Below, piece after piece: positions 1 through 7,999 of a stretch of DNA of 64,000 bases. The DNA comes from CAWKAV01 sp963847735 (lineage in GTDB: Bacteria; Desulfobacterota; Desulfuromonadia; Desulfuromonadales; BM103): positions 186,001 through 250,000 of the forward strand of contig CAWKAV010000029.1 in NCBI GenBank assembly GCA_963847735.1, written 5' to 3'. Made by a program: the position numbers and the translations under genes. Each line of letters opens with the position of its first letter. Position 1 is the stretch's first letter. Under the pieces are notes generated by a model. That model did not search any database and had not been told where the DNA came from. It saw nothing but the letters and a program-made list of their open reading frames with translations.

Positions 1-990
1 GGCGACGATGAAGGTCAGAAACGAGAAGATCATGACGGCCGTATCCGACATGCCGCTGGTGTACATGTGGTGGGCCCAGACCAGCGAGCCGGCGAAGGCG
101 ATGGCGATACTCGAGACGACGATGGCCTTGTAGCCGAAGGCCGGCTTGCGGGCGAAGACCGGGATGATGTCGGAGACCACGCCCATGCCGGGCAGAACCA
201 TGATGTAGACCGCCGGGTGGGAGTAGATCCAGAACAGGTGCTGGAACATGATCGGGTCGCCGCCCTGGGTCGGGTCGAACAGGCCGGTGCCGATCACCCG
301 CTCGGCAAAGAGCAGGGCGACGGTGATGCCGATCACCGGCGTGGCGAGGATCTGAATCCAGGCCGTGGCGTAGAGCGACCAGGTGAAGAGCGGGATGCGC
401 ATCCAGGTCATACCCTCGGTGCGCAGGCGATGAATGGTGGTGACAAAATTGAGCCCGGTGAGGATCGACGAGAAGCCGAGGAAGAAGACCGCCACGGCCG
501 CCAGCGAGACGTTGGTGCTGGTATGTGCCGAGAAAGGCACATAGAAGGTCCAGCCGGTGTCGGGTGGACCGCCGCCGGTAAAGAGCGAGGTTACGGCCAT
601 CAGGGCGCCACTGACGTACAGATACCAGGAGAACAGGTTGAGCTTCGGGAAAGAGACATCGCGGGCGCCGATCTGGATCGGCATGATCAGGTTGCCAAAG
701 GCCGCCGGAATGCCGGGAATGATAAAGAGAAAGATCATGATCACGCCGTGCAGGGTAAAGGCGGCGTTGTAGGTCTGGGCACTCATGATCGTTTCGCCGG
801 GGGCAAACAGCTCCAGGCGCAGCAGCAGGCCGAGCAGCACCCCGACGCAGAAGAAGATGGTGACGGACCAGAAGTAGAGCAGGCCGATGCGCTTGTGATC
901 GGTGGAAAAGATCCAACCGAAAATGCCGGGGTAGTTGGCTTCACCGAAAAAGCCGCGGTCGCTGGTCGCCGGGGCGGTCACTTCACTCAT
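1..990 (-). CDS. ctaD: Cytochrome c oxidase subunit I, A2-type (3' part cut by the window edge)
   Basis: Catalytic heme-copper subunit that reduces O2 in the inner membrane and pumps protons. The frame is open from an ATG at 990 down to base 1, so only the N-terminal ~330 residues are present. Multiple hydrophobic segments follow an N-terminus beginning MSEVTAPAT. The CuB/cross-linked Tyr site reads YSHPAVY (bases about 210-230): the Glu of HPEVY is replaced by Ala and a Tyr-Ser pair precedes the His, the published mark of A2-type oxidases. Its ATG overlaps the TGA of the SCO gene (987-990), so the two are probably translationally coupled. Other subunits would lie off the left edge. Identity is near certain; the A2 assignment rests on this motif. 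Confidence 0.95.
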   Translation of the reverse strand, partial: MSEVTAPATSDRGFFGEANYPGIFGWIFSTDHKRIGLLYFWSVTIFFCVGVLLGLLLRLELFAPGETIMSAQTYNAAFTLHGVIMIFLFIIPGIPAAFGNLIMPIQIGARDVSFPKLNLFSWYLYVSGALMAVTSLFTGGGPPDTGWTFYVPFSAHTSTNVSLAAVAVFFLGFSSILTGLNFVTTIHRLRTEGMTWMRIPLFTWSLYATAWIQILATPVIGITVALLFAERVIGTGLFDPTQGGDPIMFQHLFWIYSHPAVYIMVLPGMGVVSDIIPVFARKPAFGYKAIVVSSIAIAFAGSLVWAHHMYTSGMSDTAVMIFSFLTFIVA

Positions 991-1916
991 AGATTCTCAT
1001 CCTTCTCATTCTTCTTTGACTTCTTGCCGCCGAACACCAAAAAGGCAGCGAAGATGGCCAGGGTCGCCAGAATGGCTGTGGCCGATACACGCAAGATATT
1101 GAAGACGTAGGTTTTCTGCTCAGGGTCGAAGCTGAAACAGTATTGCACCATTTTGCGGATCGTGGTGCCGACATGCCCGGTCTTGGCTTCGTAGAGAGCC
1201 AGGGTCAGATCTTTGGGTACGATATGGGTGCCGTGCAGATAGCGTACGATTTGTCCTTGTGGCGAGACAACGAAAAAAACCACCGGGTGCAGGAATTCGT
1301 GATTAACCCGCTGAAAACGATAGCCGGCGGCGTCGGTCAGTTGGTGGATCGTCTTGAGGTCGCCGGTCAGGAAACGCCAGGCCTTGTCCGGGTACTGATT
1401 CTTCATCGCCGCATAGTAGGTGTCGCGGCTGCGCCGTGCAAGTTCCGGCTGTTCAGTTTCGTCAAAACTGAATGAGATCACCTGGTAATCTTCGCCGGCC
1501 TTGAGGTTGAGTCCGGGCAGAACCCGGGCCAGGTCGCCCTGCAGGAAATGACAGACATTCGGGCAGCGGTAATAGACCGGGGCGATAATGGTCGGTTTGG
1601 TCACCAGCTCGGCCAGGCTGACCTGATGGCCCTGTTCGTCACGAAAAACCAGGTCGAGAGGAATGAGTGCTCCGAGATGCTCATCGAGGCCGACCTGGTC
1701 TGCGCTTGCTTCGGTCTGTAACGGATGGACGTGCTCTGCCGGTTCCTGCATGGCCCCGGCATGCTCTTCGTGGCTCATTCCGGCAGGTTCGTTGTGCTGG
1801 TGCTGGGGGACAGCTGCTGCAACCGGCCGACTGCTCAGCAGGAAAGAAAGGATCAGACACAAAACCGCCACCCGCAGAGCAGGGGGGATCAGCCATCGTC
1901 CTGAAGGTTCGACCAT
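987..1916 (-). CDS. SCO1/SenC-type copper chaperone for cytochrome oxidase
   Basis: Thioredoxin-fold periplasmic protein that delivers copper to, or reduces, the CuA site of cytochrome oxidase. About 309 residues from the ATG at 1916. The start is followed by a hydrophobic signal/anchor (about 10-35), a His-rich linker (QHQHNE, EEHAG), the copper-binding CPNVC motif and the distal conserved His in NHEFLHP. A C-terminal membrane helix (ILRVSATAILATLAIF) and a charged tail follow. Longer upstream in-frame sequence exists but has no family features, and the hydrophobic leader fits the 1916 start, although its ribosome site is weak. It sits directly upstream of subunit I with an ATGA overlap, which supports an oxidase-assembly role. 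Confidence 0.9.
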   Translation of the reverse strand: MVEPSGRWLIPPALRVAVLCLILSFLLSSRPVAAAVPQHQHNEPAGMSHEEHAGAMQEPAEHVHPLQTEASADQVGLDEHLGALIPLDLVFRDEQGHQVSLAELVTKPTIIAPVYYRCPNVCHFLQGDLARVLPGLNLKAGEDYQVISFSFDETEQPELARRSRDTYYAAMKNQYPDKAWRFLTGDLKTIHQLTDAAGYRFQRVNHEFLHPVVFFVVSPQGQIVRYLHGTHIVPKDLTLALYEAKTGHVGTTIRKMVQYCFSFDPEQKTYVFNILRVSATAILATLAIFAAFLVFGGKKSKKNEKDENL

Positions 1917-2121
1917 TTTCGCGATTCCCAATTCAATGAAAGGTAAGTTGACAATTCCACTAATAGTATCAATTTTGCGAGAATATGCAATCAATTCAGC
2001 CCCATTGAGTCGATTGCGCCGCTTTGGTTCTTCTGATAGCATGAGCACTGAGATCATGCATAGCTGAACCGGCTGCAGGGGGCATTTTTTTGGTTCAGAC
2101 ACATTCTTGAAGGAGGTTGCA

Positions 2122-2313
2122 GTGGACGAACTAACGGAACGGATTGTCGAGCTGGAAATTCGATATACCCACCAGGTGAGCTTGGTCGAGGATCTGAATG
2201 CGGAGTTGACGTCAGCGAACGCACGCATTGACCATCTCGAACGAAAAGTCAATGTCCTGAGTGAAATGATCGGCAGTCTGGGCACCGATTTTACACAATC
2301 CCCTGACGAGTAA
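2122..2313 (+). CDS. SlyX-like short coiled-coil protein
   Basis: A 63-residue protein of SlyX type, a family with no settled biochemical role. It is almost entirely a charged heptad-patterned coiled coil (ELTERIVELEIR, RIDHLERKVNVL), and the length matches SlyX proteins. I place the start at the GTG at 2122 because a strong ribosome site (AAGGAGG, 2110-2116) lies 5 bases before it; a TTG at 2107 would put that site inside the gene. The stop is two bases before the ATG of the rhodanese gene, so these genes probably form one transcript divergent from the SCO/oxidase genes. Confidence 0.7.
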   Translation: MDELTERIVELEIRYTHQVSLVEDLNAELTSANARIDHLERKVNVLSEMIGSLGTDFTQSPDE

Positions 2314-2315
2314 CG

Positions 2316-2813
2316 ATGAATCTCGACCTGAAACGCATCGGACTGGAGGCCTGTCTCCTGATTGTCTTCGGCGCCTTGTTGGGGCTGAGTTTGAACTATC
2401 GGCTGGTGATGGATGCCTTCGCAGGCAGTCTTGTCCCTCCACAGTGCTCGGCTGTCGATGCCAGGGCCTCTGCAGTAATGCCGCTGCCGGTTCTTCTTGA
2501 CGAAGTGCAGCAGATGAAGGCCTCCGGCGGCCTGGTCGTCGATGCCCGCAACCCCGAGCTTTATGCCCTGGGACATATTGAAGGGGCCGTGTCGCTGCCC
2601 TTGGTTGAGATAGACGCAGCGTTGCCGGATTTTCTTGCCCGGGTTGCCAAAGACCAGCCCCTCATCATCTACTGTAACGGTTTTGGTTGCCCCGATTCCT
2701 TCGACCTGGGGGTCTTCCTGATTGATGCAGGCTACCAGGATGTACGGGTTTTTGAGGGGGGGTACCCCGAGTGGAACGCTGCCGGACTGCCGGTCGCGGG
2801 AGAGAGCCGATGA
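2316..2813 (+). CDS. Membrane-anchored rhodanese-domain protein
   Basis: Single rhodanese (sulfurtransferase-fold) domain behind an N-terminal membrane helix (about residues 8-30, LLIVFGALLGLSL), 165 residues in all. The domain shows the usual VVDARNPELYALGHIEGA segment and ends with EGGYPEWNAAGLP. The active-site loop is IYCNGFGCPDS, with the nucleophilic Cys first and a second Cys five residues on. The anchor suggests the domain faces the periplasm. The downstream gene starts inside this stop codon (ATGA at 2810-2813). Rhodanese plus MauE/DoxX partners suggest sulfur or thiol-redox handling at the membrane; the actual substrate cannot be read from sequence. Confidence 0.82.
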   Translation: MNLDLKRIGLEACLLIVFGALLGLSLNYRLVMDAFAGSLVPPQCSAVDARASAVMPLPVLLDEVQQMKASGGLVVDARNPELYALGHIEGAVSLPLVEIDAALPDFLARVAKDQPLIIYCNGFGCPDSFDLGVFLIDAGYQDVRVFEGGYPEWNAAGLPVAGESR

Positions 2814-3256
2814 AAGGCGCACAGCGGTTTTTTTACCACCTCGCCCGCTTGATCCTGGCCGCGGTCTTCATATACGCCGGTGTGGTAAAGATTCAGAATG
2901 TGGTTGCTTTTGCCGGTCAGGTCGCAGCCTACCAGATTCTCCCCTACGCCATGAATTACCTGGTTGCGGCCACCTTGCCTTACGTGGAATTCCTGGCAGG
3001 GATACTGTTGTTGCTCAACGTCCGGGTTCGTCCGACCCTGTTGGCACTGACCGGCTTGACACTGGTCTTCATGGTCGCCCTGGTCTCCGTGAAGCTGCGT
3101 GGCCTCGATATCGACTGCGGCTGTTTCGATCCGGGCAGCGGCCAGAACGTAACCGCAGGGGTTGCGCTGCTGCGTGATGTTTTTCTGATGGTCCTGGTTG
3201 CACTGACATGGTGGTTGCGGCCAGGGGCCTGTCGCAGTTCTGCCAACAAAAATTAA
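2810..3256 (+). CDS. MauE/DoxX-type membrane protein with CGCF motif
   Basis: About 148 residues with four predicted membrane helices, beginning MKGAQRFFYHLARLI at the ATG that overlaps the rhodanese stop. The early VFIYAGVVKIQN and the later DIDCGCFDPG segment match the MauE/DoxX-related group, whose members work with thiol-disulfide partners in the periplasm. Translational coupling to a membrane rhodanese upstream supports a joint redox or sulfur function. An in-frame upstream start (2771) would lie inside the previous gene and carries no SD sequence. Substrate unknown. Confidence 0.75.
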   Translation: MKGAQRFFYHLARLILAAVFIYAGVVKIQNVVAFAGQVAAYQILPYAMNYLVAATLPYVEFLAGILLLLNVRVRPTLLALTGLTLVFMVALVSVKLRGLDIDCGCFDPGSGQNVTAGVALLRDVFLMVLVALTWWLRPGACRSSANKN

Positions 3257-3280
3257 GCATAAAAATTCAAAATTGTCCCT

Positions 3281-4327
3281 ATGACCTGGAAATCACAACT
3301 TGCCAATAGCATCGTGGCCCCGGAGCAGCTGGCTGAACGCTTTGGAATTGATGCCGGGCCTCTGCGGAAGGTAGTGGCACGCTATCCACTGCGCATCACT
3401 CCGCACACCCTCGACCTGATTGAGAATGTGGATGATCCGATCTGGCGACAGGTTGTGCCCGGGCTGTTTGAACTGGCCGTGGACGATCTTCCCGAAGATT
3501 CTTTGAATGAAAACGCTTTTTCGCCGGTTCCGGCAGTGGTGCATCGCTACCCGGATCGTGCCCTGTTGCTGGTTTCGGCAGAGTGTGCCGGCTATTGCCG
3601 TTTTTGCACCCGTAAGAACCGTGTCGGTACTGCGGCTCTGAATTTTTCTGCAGAACAGATTGCAGCTGGCATTGACTACATCGCCGCTACGCCCGGCATT
3701 CGCGACGTGATCCTGACCGGTGGAGATCCTCTCCTTCTCGATGACGATCGGCTCGAACAGATTTTGGAGCAGTTGCAACGTATCCAGCATGTTGAGATGC
3801 TCCGCATCGGCAGCCGGGTGCCGGTGACCCTGCCGGCGCGCATCACCCCGCAACTCTGCAAGCTGCTGGCCCGTTTCCAACCCCTCTACCTGAACACCCA
3901 CTTCAACCATCCCCGCGAACTGGTTGCCGCCAGCTGCGAGGCATGCATCCGCCTGGCTGGGGCCGGTATCCCCCTGGGCAACCAGACCGTATTGCTGCAC
4001 GGCGTCAACGATGATGCCGAGGTGATGATCGCGCTCTGTCGCGGACTGCTGAAAATAAGGGTACGACCTTATTACCTTCACCATCTCGACCAGGCCAGGG
4101 GCACGGCTCATTTTCGGGTGCCGGTGGAACGGGGACTGGAGATTATCGCCGCCATGCGTGGCCGGGTTTCCGGGTTGGGTATTCCGCAATACGTGGTTGA
4201 TCCGCCCGGTGGGCAGGGCAAGGTGCCGCTGCTGCCTGAAAATCTTCTGGGAGTGGGGGCGACGATCAAGGTGCGGACCAGTTGTGGCGTCGTTGAACTG
4301 CCAAATCATCAGTTGGCTTCCGGATAA
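3281..4327 (+). CDS. KamA-family radical SAM protein (lysine 2,3-aminomutase-like)
   Basis: 348-residue radical SAM, PLP-type aminomutase homologue. The 4Fe-4S/SAM motif CAGYCRFC occupies residues 102-109, followed by TRKNRVG and the glycine-rich DVILTGGDPLLL. KamA and EpmB both interconvert alpha- and beta-lysine; EpmB modifies the lysine later attached to elongation factor P, whereas stand-alone KamA feeds beta-lysine to solute synthesis or degradation. The length is near EpmB (about 340) and shorter than clostridial KamA (about 415), but the CxRK context after the cluster looks more KamA-like, so the subfamily is left open. No efp or epmA is visible nearby. The ribosome site is weak. Confidence 0.82.
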   Translation: MTWKSQLANSIVAPEQLAERFGIDAGPLRKVVARYPLRITPHTLDLIENVDDPIWRQVVPGLFELAVDDLPEDSLNENAFSPVPAVVHRYPDRALLLVSAECAGYCRFCTRKNRVGTAALNFSAEQIAAGIDYIAATPGIRDVILTGGDPLLLDDDRLEQILEQLQRIQHVEMLRIGSRVPVTLPARITPQLCKLLARFQPLYLNTHFNHPRELVAASCEACIRLAGAGIPLGNQTVLLHGVNDDAEVMIALCRGLLKIRVRPYYLHHLDQARGTAHFRVPVERGLEIIAAMRGRVSGLGIPQYVVDPPGGQGKVPLLPENLLGVGATIKVRTSCGVVELPNHQLASG

Positions 4328-4766
4328 AAATGATTGGCTCATTCTCCCCAGTGACGGTTTAGCTGGCCTGGCCTTTTTTGCTCGTCGGAGAAAGGAAGCA
4401 TATGTTTCTTGAGTCAATTAGCAAAATCACAAACGGCTCTTGGGAAACTGACAACCGTTCTTATTTATCACCATCCATCAGACACAAAAACCCTCGATCT
4501 TTGGACCGAAGGTTTTTCTTACATTGTAGGGACCGTAGGGATTTCGCATTCGACCTTTTAAATTCGAACTTACCGATTTACATATCTATTGCCTGCAAAT
4601 CGGAGGACAGCTGAACTCTTAATACTGATATTCTGGGATTGTATTTATCGGTGAAGATCGGCAGCTTGGAACAGTATTTTTTTGATCTGTGCGTAGTTAG
4701 ACAAGAAGAACTCCATTGCTTCCGACAGACTCCCAGACCTTAGCAACTCTTTCCGAGGAATTTCCC
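4328..4766. other. Intergenic stretch, no convincing gene
   Basis: About 440 AT-richer bases between the KamA-family gene and the secreted hypothetical. Short ORFs here have no ribosome site or protein-like composition. The only structure I support is the terminator-like hairpin at 4486-4517. Confidence 0.5.
4486..4517 (+). terminator. Possible rho-independent terminator after the KamA-family gene
   Basis: AAAAACCCTCG and CGAAGGTTTTT pair with one mismatch around a short loop, and the right arm ends in a T run. It lies about 160 bases after the upstream stop. Confidence 0.45.
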
Positions 4767-5243
4767 ATGCGTATATTTTGGTGTAACATTTTAATTGCCC
4801 TGTTTTCAATGACTGCTCCCGTTGCCTCTTGGGCAAAAGATATTACTCAACAGGTGATAAACCAGACGAACCTCGACGAAAAGATCACGCAAGCATGCCT
4901 CGACCAATGCCAAGGCAATCGGCGGCGTGGATCACTCACACGAGTGATCATTAATCGCTCCGGAGCTCAAACCTTCGAGGTGCGGGGGGAAGCTAACTTC
5001 AGAAATTATCATTTTCAAGAGGACCTGGTGGTGCTTGGGCAACGTATTGAAGGTGGGTTGACTCTCTTCGACTATACCATTGTCGTAATCGCAGAAGGAG
5101 TGCTAGACGAAAAAACATGCAAATTACGAGTGAACAACGTCAAGGTTGAAAATGATCAAATTGAATTGAGTTCTTTAGCACGTCGTGAAGAGGGTAAAGT
5201 CTATGATTTAGCTAACTGCAAAAGCTTTACGGGCGATCTTTAG
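4767..5243 (+). CDS. Secreted hypothetical protein
   Basis: About 158 residues; I do not recognise a family. The ATG at 4767 follows CGAGGAA with good spacing and begins a classic signal peptide (MRIFWCNILIALFSM, then APVASWAKD with a likely cleavage after WA). The mature part is mixed alpha/beta with four Cys (CLDQC, TCKLR, NCKSF) that could form disulfides. The sequence RVIINRSGAQTFEVRGEANF reads as beta-strand. Base composition is lower in G+C than the neighbours, which hints at acquisition but is not decisive. A hairpin follows at 5325. Confidence 0.6.
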   Translation: MRIFWCNILIALFSMTAPVASWAKDITQQVINQTNLDEKITQACLDQCQGNRRRGSLTRVIINRSGAQTFEVRGEANFRNYHFQEDLVVLGQRIEGGLTLFDYTIVVIAEGVLDEKTCKLRVNNVKVENDQIELSSLARREEGKVYDLANCKSFTGDL

Positions 5244-5324
5244 ACCTCCTCATCGTTTATCAAGACTTAGCTCTTGTGGCAGGGAGATGATTGTCCGATA
5301 AATCACCACTTCCGGTACATTTTA

Positions 5325-5354
5325 GCCTCTCCCTGACGTCCAGGGCAGAGGCTT
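5325..5354 (+). terminator. Possible terminator after the secreted hypothetical
   Basis: GCCTCT-CCCTG and CAGGG-C-AGAGGC pair over 11 bp with one bulged base, then TTTCC. Stable stem but a poor T run. Confidence 0.4.
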
Positions 5355-5423
5355 TCCTATTCTGCTGTCGCCTGCAGCTGTTAACGCTCTCAGAGCCGAG
5401 AGTTTGTCGCCTATTCATGGGCC

Positions 5424-5454
5424 ACAAAAAGGCCCTGAACATCTGTCCAGGGCC
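5424..5454 (-). terminator. Rho-independent terminator of hsp20
   Basis: On the minus strand GGCCCTG, a 10-base loop and CAGGGCC are followed by TTTTTG. It lies about 30 bases past the hsp20 stop. Confidence 0.8.
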
Positions 5455-5484
5455 GGGAACGGGCAGTTTGATATGCTTTGTCAA

Positions 5485-5964
5485 TTAGTGAATCTCTTTG
5501 CTTTTCTTGCCAGCTTCTCCCCCCTCGATCGGGATCTTGCGGCCACTGGGTTTCAGCTCGTTTATCGGCACCGTCACTTCAAGCAAGCCGTTTTGGTAGG
5601 TGGCATGGGCCTTGTCGATATCGGCCCCGGCAGGCAGCGCCAACCGCCTCTCAAAAGTGCTTAAACTCGACTCCTGTACCAGGTAGTTGACTTCTTCGGT
5701 TTTTTTCGCGCTGCGCCTCTCGCCACGGATAATCAGGTTGCCATCGTCCATCCTGACATCCAGCTTGTCTGTGTCCACTCCCGGCAGTTCCGCCTCAAGG
5801 TGGAATACGCCATCCTTGACGTAGCTGTTGACAGCAGGCGCAGCGGTCAGCATGCTGAGTTCACTACTTCCGCGGGTTGAACCAAACATCCTCTTGAACA
5901 GATCATCCATTTCTCGCTGCAGGGTATTGAGTTCCCGCATCGAATCAAAGCGAATCGGTAACAT
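5485..5964 (-). CDS. Small heat shock protein, Hsp20/alpha-crystallin family
   Basis: ATP-independent holdase that binds unfolding proteins in the cytoplasm. 159 residues from the ATG at 5964 (MLPIRFDSMRELN), preceded by AGGGGTG on the minus strand. The N-terminal helix with DDLFKRMFG is followed by the alpha-crystallin beta sandwich: EAELPGVDTDKLDV, IIRGERR and the hallmark A-x-x-x-NGLLEV-type segment (ATYQNGLLEVTVP). The C-terminal IPI (RKIPIEGG) matches the I-x-I dimer-docking motif. Single-gene unit with its own terminator. I could not identify a convincing heat-shock promoter in the 100 bases upstream. Confidence 0.93.
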   Translation of the reverse strand: MLPIRFDSMRELNTLQREMDDLFKRMFGSTRGSSELSMLTAAPAVNSYVKDGVFHLEAELPGVDTDKLDVRMDDGNLIIRGERRSAKKTEEVNYLVQESSLSTFERRLALPAGADIDKAHATYQNGLLEVTVPINELKPSGRKIPIEGGEAGKKSKEIH

Positions 5965-6120
5965 GATCAATCACCCCTTTCTTCAGTTTGCTCGTTCCCG
6001 AAATAGCATGGATCACTTTGTGGGTCTCCCTACGCATTAACTCTAGCTCATTTTATGCGGTTGACAAGTGATTTTGTGTGAAAAATATTTTCTAAGTATT
6101 TAATTTACAAATGAAAGTTA

Positions 6121-6273
6121 ATGAGAAACAGTGGTTGGCCCGGGTTTCTTGAAGAAGACTCTGGAGATGCGATCAGTGTTGATTATGCTCATTTTGCCAA
6201 CTCGTTATTCCAGTTTTCAGACTGCGCTCTTTCGTATGATGTTGATCCTGCAACGTTCTGTTGCGAGTTCTGA
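6121..6273 (+). CDS. Possible small acidic protein (50 residues)
   Basis: ATG at 6121 opens a 50-codon frame (MRNSGWPGFLEED...) ending at TGA 6271-6273. It is acidic with clustered aromatics and three Cys near the C-terminus. A hairpin followed by a T run begins on the base after the stop codon, an arrangement more typical of a real gene than of chance. The ribosome site is weak (GAAAG) and I recognise no family. It could instead mark a short non-coding transcript or the remnant of a larger gene. Confidence 0.3.
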   Translation: MRNSGWPGFLEEDSGDAISVDYAHFANSLFQFSDCALSYDVDPATFCCEF

Positions 6274-6296
6274 GGTGGACAAGCCACCGATTTTTC
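6274..6296 (+). terminator. Possible terminator after the 50-codon ORF
   Basis: GGTGG-acaag-CCACC followed by GATTTTTC, directly after the TGA of the small ORF. The stem is only 5 bp. Confidence 0.4.
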
Positions 6297-6430
6297 TCGT
6301 CAAGCCGCATCAAAAGGCAGTACTTCCGGTTATCAAGCACTGGTCAAAGAGTCTAAAATCATTTAGAATGTCGTGACGTATTGCTTCTCGTACAGAGCCG
6401 TTATGATCGGCAGGCACCGGAAAACAGAAG

Positions 6431-7999
6431 ATGCAAAATTCAAATGAACTTCACAGCCTGATAGCAACCGCGCTCACCGGGGTTATCAAGCAGATCAAGG
6501 CCATCAGATACTATCCGGCAAAGCACCCGGCCCTTCAGGCTACTGCGGAGGAGAGTCTGCGCAGTTTCGGGCCGATCCTTTCTGGCGGCAGTCACCTCAC
6601 CCTGACGGTGCGCAAAGAAGGATTTCTGTTTGATGACTGCCAGGTCGCCAAAAACAACCAGGTTCTCACACAGCTTGCCAACTTCTGCTTTGCCCGTCGT
6701 ATCCAGTTTCTGACATTCCTTACTGATCTCAACAGCAGCGACCTGCACCACTTCGTTCATTACCTGCTGCTCGATCCCCAGGTCATCCAAAAGCAGGGAG
6801 GCTTTCAGGTGATCCTGGAAAAGGCCCGCCTGACTACGATCTGGACCAACGTCTACGACCTGGATGAAATTCTTGAGCGCCGGGCAGCCATCGAAGAGTT
6901 GCCAATCGAACCGGATTTCGATCCGTCCGCAGTCCTTTCCGACGGTGATAACACAGCCGTGGACAATCAGAACAATGCGACAGATCTGGAAACGCTTCTT
7001 GTAAAAATGGAGCAGGAAAAGAATGATGCCCGCTTCCAGCGAGCCACACAAGAACTGATCCCCCTGCTGCGACTGCAACTCATCGAAGAGCGGCGTCTGT
7101 TGGCGCTACGAACCTTCCTGCTCCTGTGTCGCTGTGCCACCGGCAAGCAATATTCTGAAGAACGCAGACAAAACGCATTGCAAGCCCTTGACCAGCTGGC
7201 AACAGAAGAGATGACCAATTATCTGACTGACTACCTGTTTGCCGGAGAAACCGAGCAAAAAATCCGCGACACGCTGGTCCAGATTCTGGCCTTTCTGGGG
7301 AACAGGATCACTGATCGGCTGATGAATCTGTTGACTCGCCAGGGTTCATCAGCAAAACGCAAGCTTCTGCATCAAATCCTGGTGCGCACCGGCACTGCGG
7401 CCCTGCCAATCGTGGACAAGTATCTCGGCGATGATCGCTGGCATGTGGTGCGTGACGCGGTTGCTATCCTCGGCGACATTCGCAGCCAGGAATCTCTGCC
7501 GCAACTGACACCTCTGCTGCAACACGATGAAATTCGTGTGCGACGGGAGACGATTCGAGCCCTGACTAAAATCGGTGGCAACCGATCAATCAAAATTCTC
7601 CTGCAGGCCGCAGCCTCTGAGGATCAGGAACTGCGCCGTCAGGCGATTCTCTCCCTCGGGGCCATTCGCGCAGCCAGTGCCGTACCGACCTTGCTTTCGT
7701 TGATAAAAAAATCAGACTGGAGCCAGCGCGCCATTGATCTCAAGAAAGACGTTATTCGCGCTCTCGGCGAAATTCGCGACCCCACAGCCATTCCTGAGCT
7801 AACAAAAGTCGTTCAGAAAAAAAGCTGGCTGCGCCGCCAGCTTAACAATGAGCTCCGCATAGCAGCCGCCGCCGCTCTGGGAGACATTGCCAACGAAAGC
7901 ACACGCAGTCTTCTTGAAAAAACGACTCATGACCGCACTGCAGCCGTTGCCAGAGCAGCGGCTCAAGCACTCAAACAACTGGACAAGGTAAGCACATGA
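6431..7999 (+). CDS. HEAT-repeat protein with N-terminal domain shared with the next gene
   Basis: 522 residues. The N-terminal ~150 residues (IKQIKAIRYYPAKHPAL, then FLFDDCQV, and DLHHFVHYLL) resemble the N-terminus of the HD-GYP protein that follows, so this domain seems to be duplicated between the two. Residues from about 260 on are HEAT/PBS-lyase-type helical repeats: DDRWHVVRDAVAILGDI, HDEIRVRRETIRALTKIG, EDQELRRQAILSLGAI. HEAT repeats are protein-binding scaffolds. Its last four bases (ATGA) overlap the start of the HD-GYP gene, pointing to coupled, probably stoichiometric synthesis and a physical partnership. No enzymatic motif is visible. Confidence 0.8.
   Translation: MQNSNELHSLIATALTGVIKQIKAIRYYPAKHPALQATAEESLRSFGPILSGGSHLTLTVRKEGFLFDDCQVAKNNQVLTQLANFCFARRIQFLTFLTDLNSSDLHHFVHYLLLDPQVIQKQGGFQVILEKARLTTIWTNVYDLDEILERRAAIEELPIEPDFDPSAVLSDGDNTAVDNQNNATDLETLLVKMEQEKNDARFQRATQELIPLLRLQLIEERRLLALRTFLLLCRCATGKQYSEERRQNALQALDQLATEEMTNYLTDYLFAGETEQKIRDTLVQILAFLGNRITDRLMNLLTRQGSSAKRKLLHQILVRTGTAALPIVDKYLGDDRWHVVRDAVAILGDIRSQESLPQLTPLLQHDEIRVRRETIRALTKIGGNRSIKILLQAAASEDQELRRQAILSLGAIRAASAVPTLLSLIKKSDWSQRAIDLKKDVIRALGEIRDPTAIPELTKVVQKKSWLRRQLNNELRIAAAAALGDIANESTRSLLEKTTHDRTAAVARAAAQALKQLDKVST

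Larger units (their letters stand above)
5965..6430. other. Intergenic stretch with one possible small ORF
   Basis: About 465 bases between hsp20 (minus) and the HEAT-repeat gene (plus). Apart from the 50-codon ORF and hairpin at 6121-6296 listed separately, I see no gene, repeat or regulatory motif that I can support. Confidence 0.5.

Noticed and set aside
67..1110. Long plus-strand ORF opposite cytochrome oxidase subunit I
   Set aside because: It is antisense to a clearly conserved oxidase gene, has a low-complexity Asp/Gly/Arg composition and no ribosome site.
4378..4614. 78-codon ORF after the KamA-family gene
   Set aside because: No ribosome site, it crosses a terminator-like hairpin, and the composition is unlike a protein.
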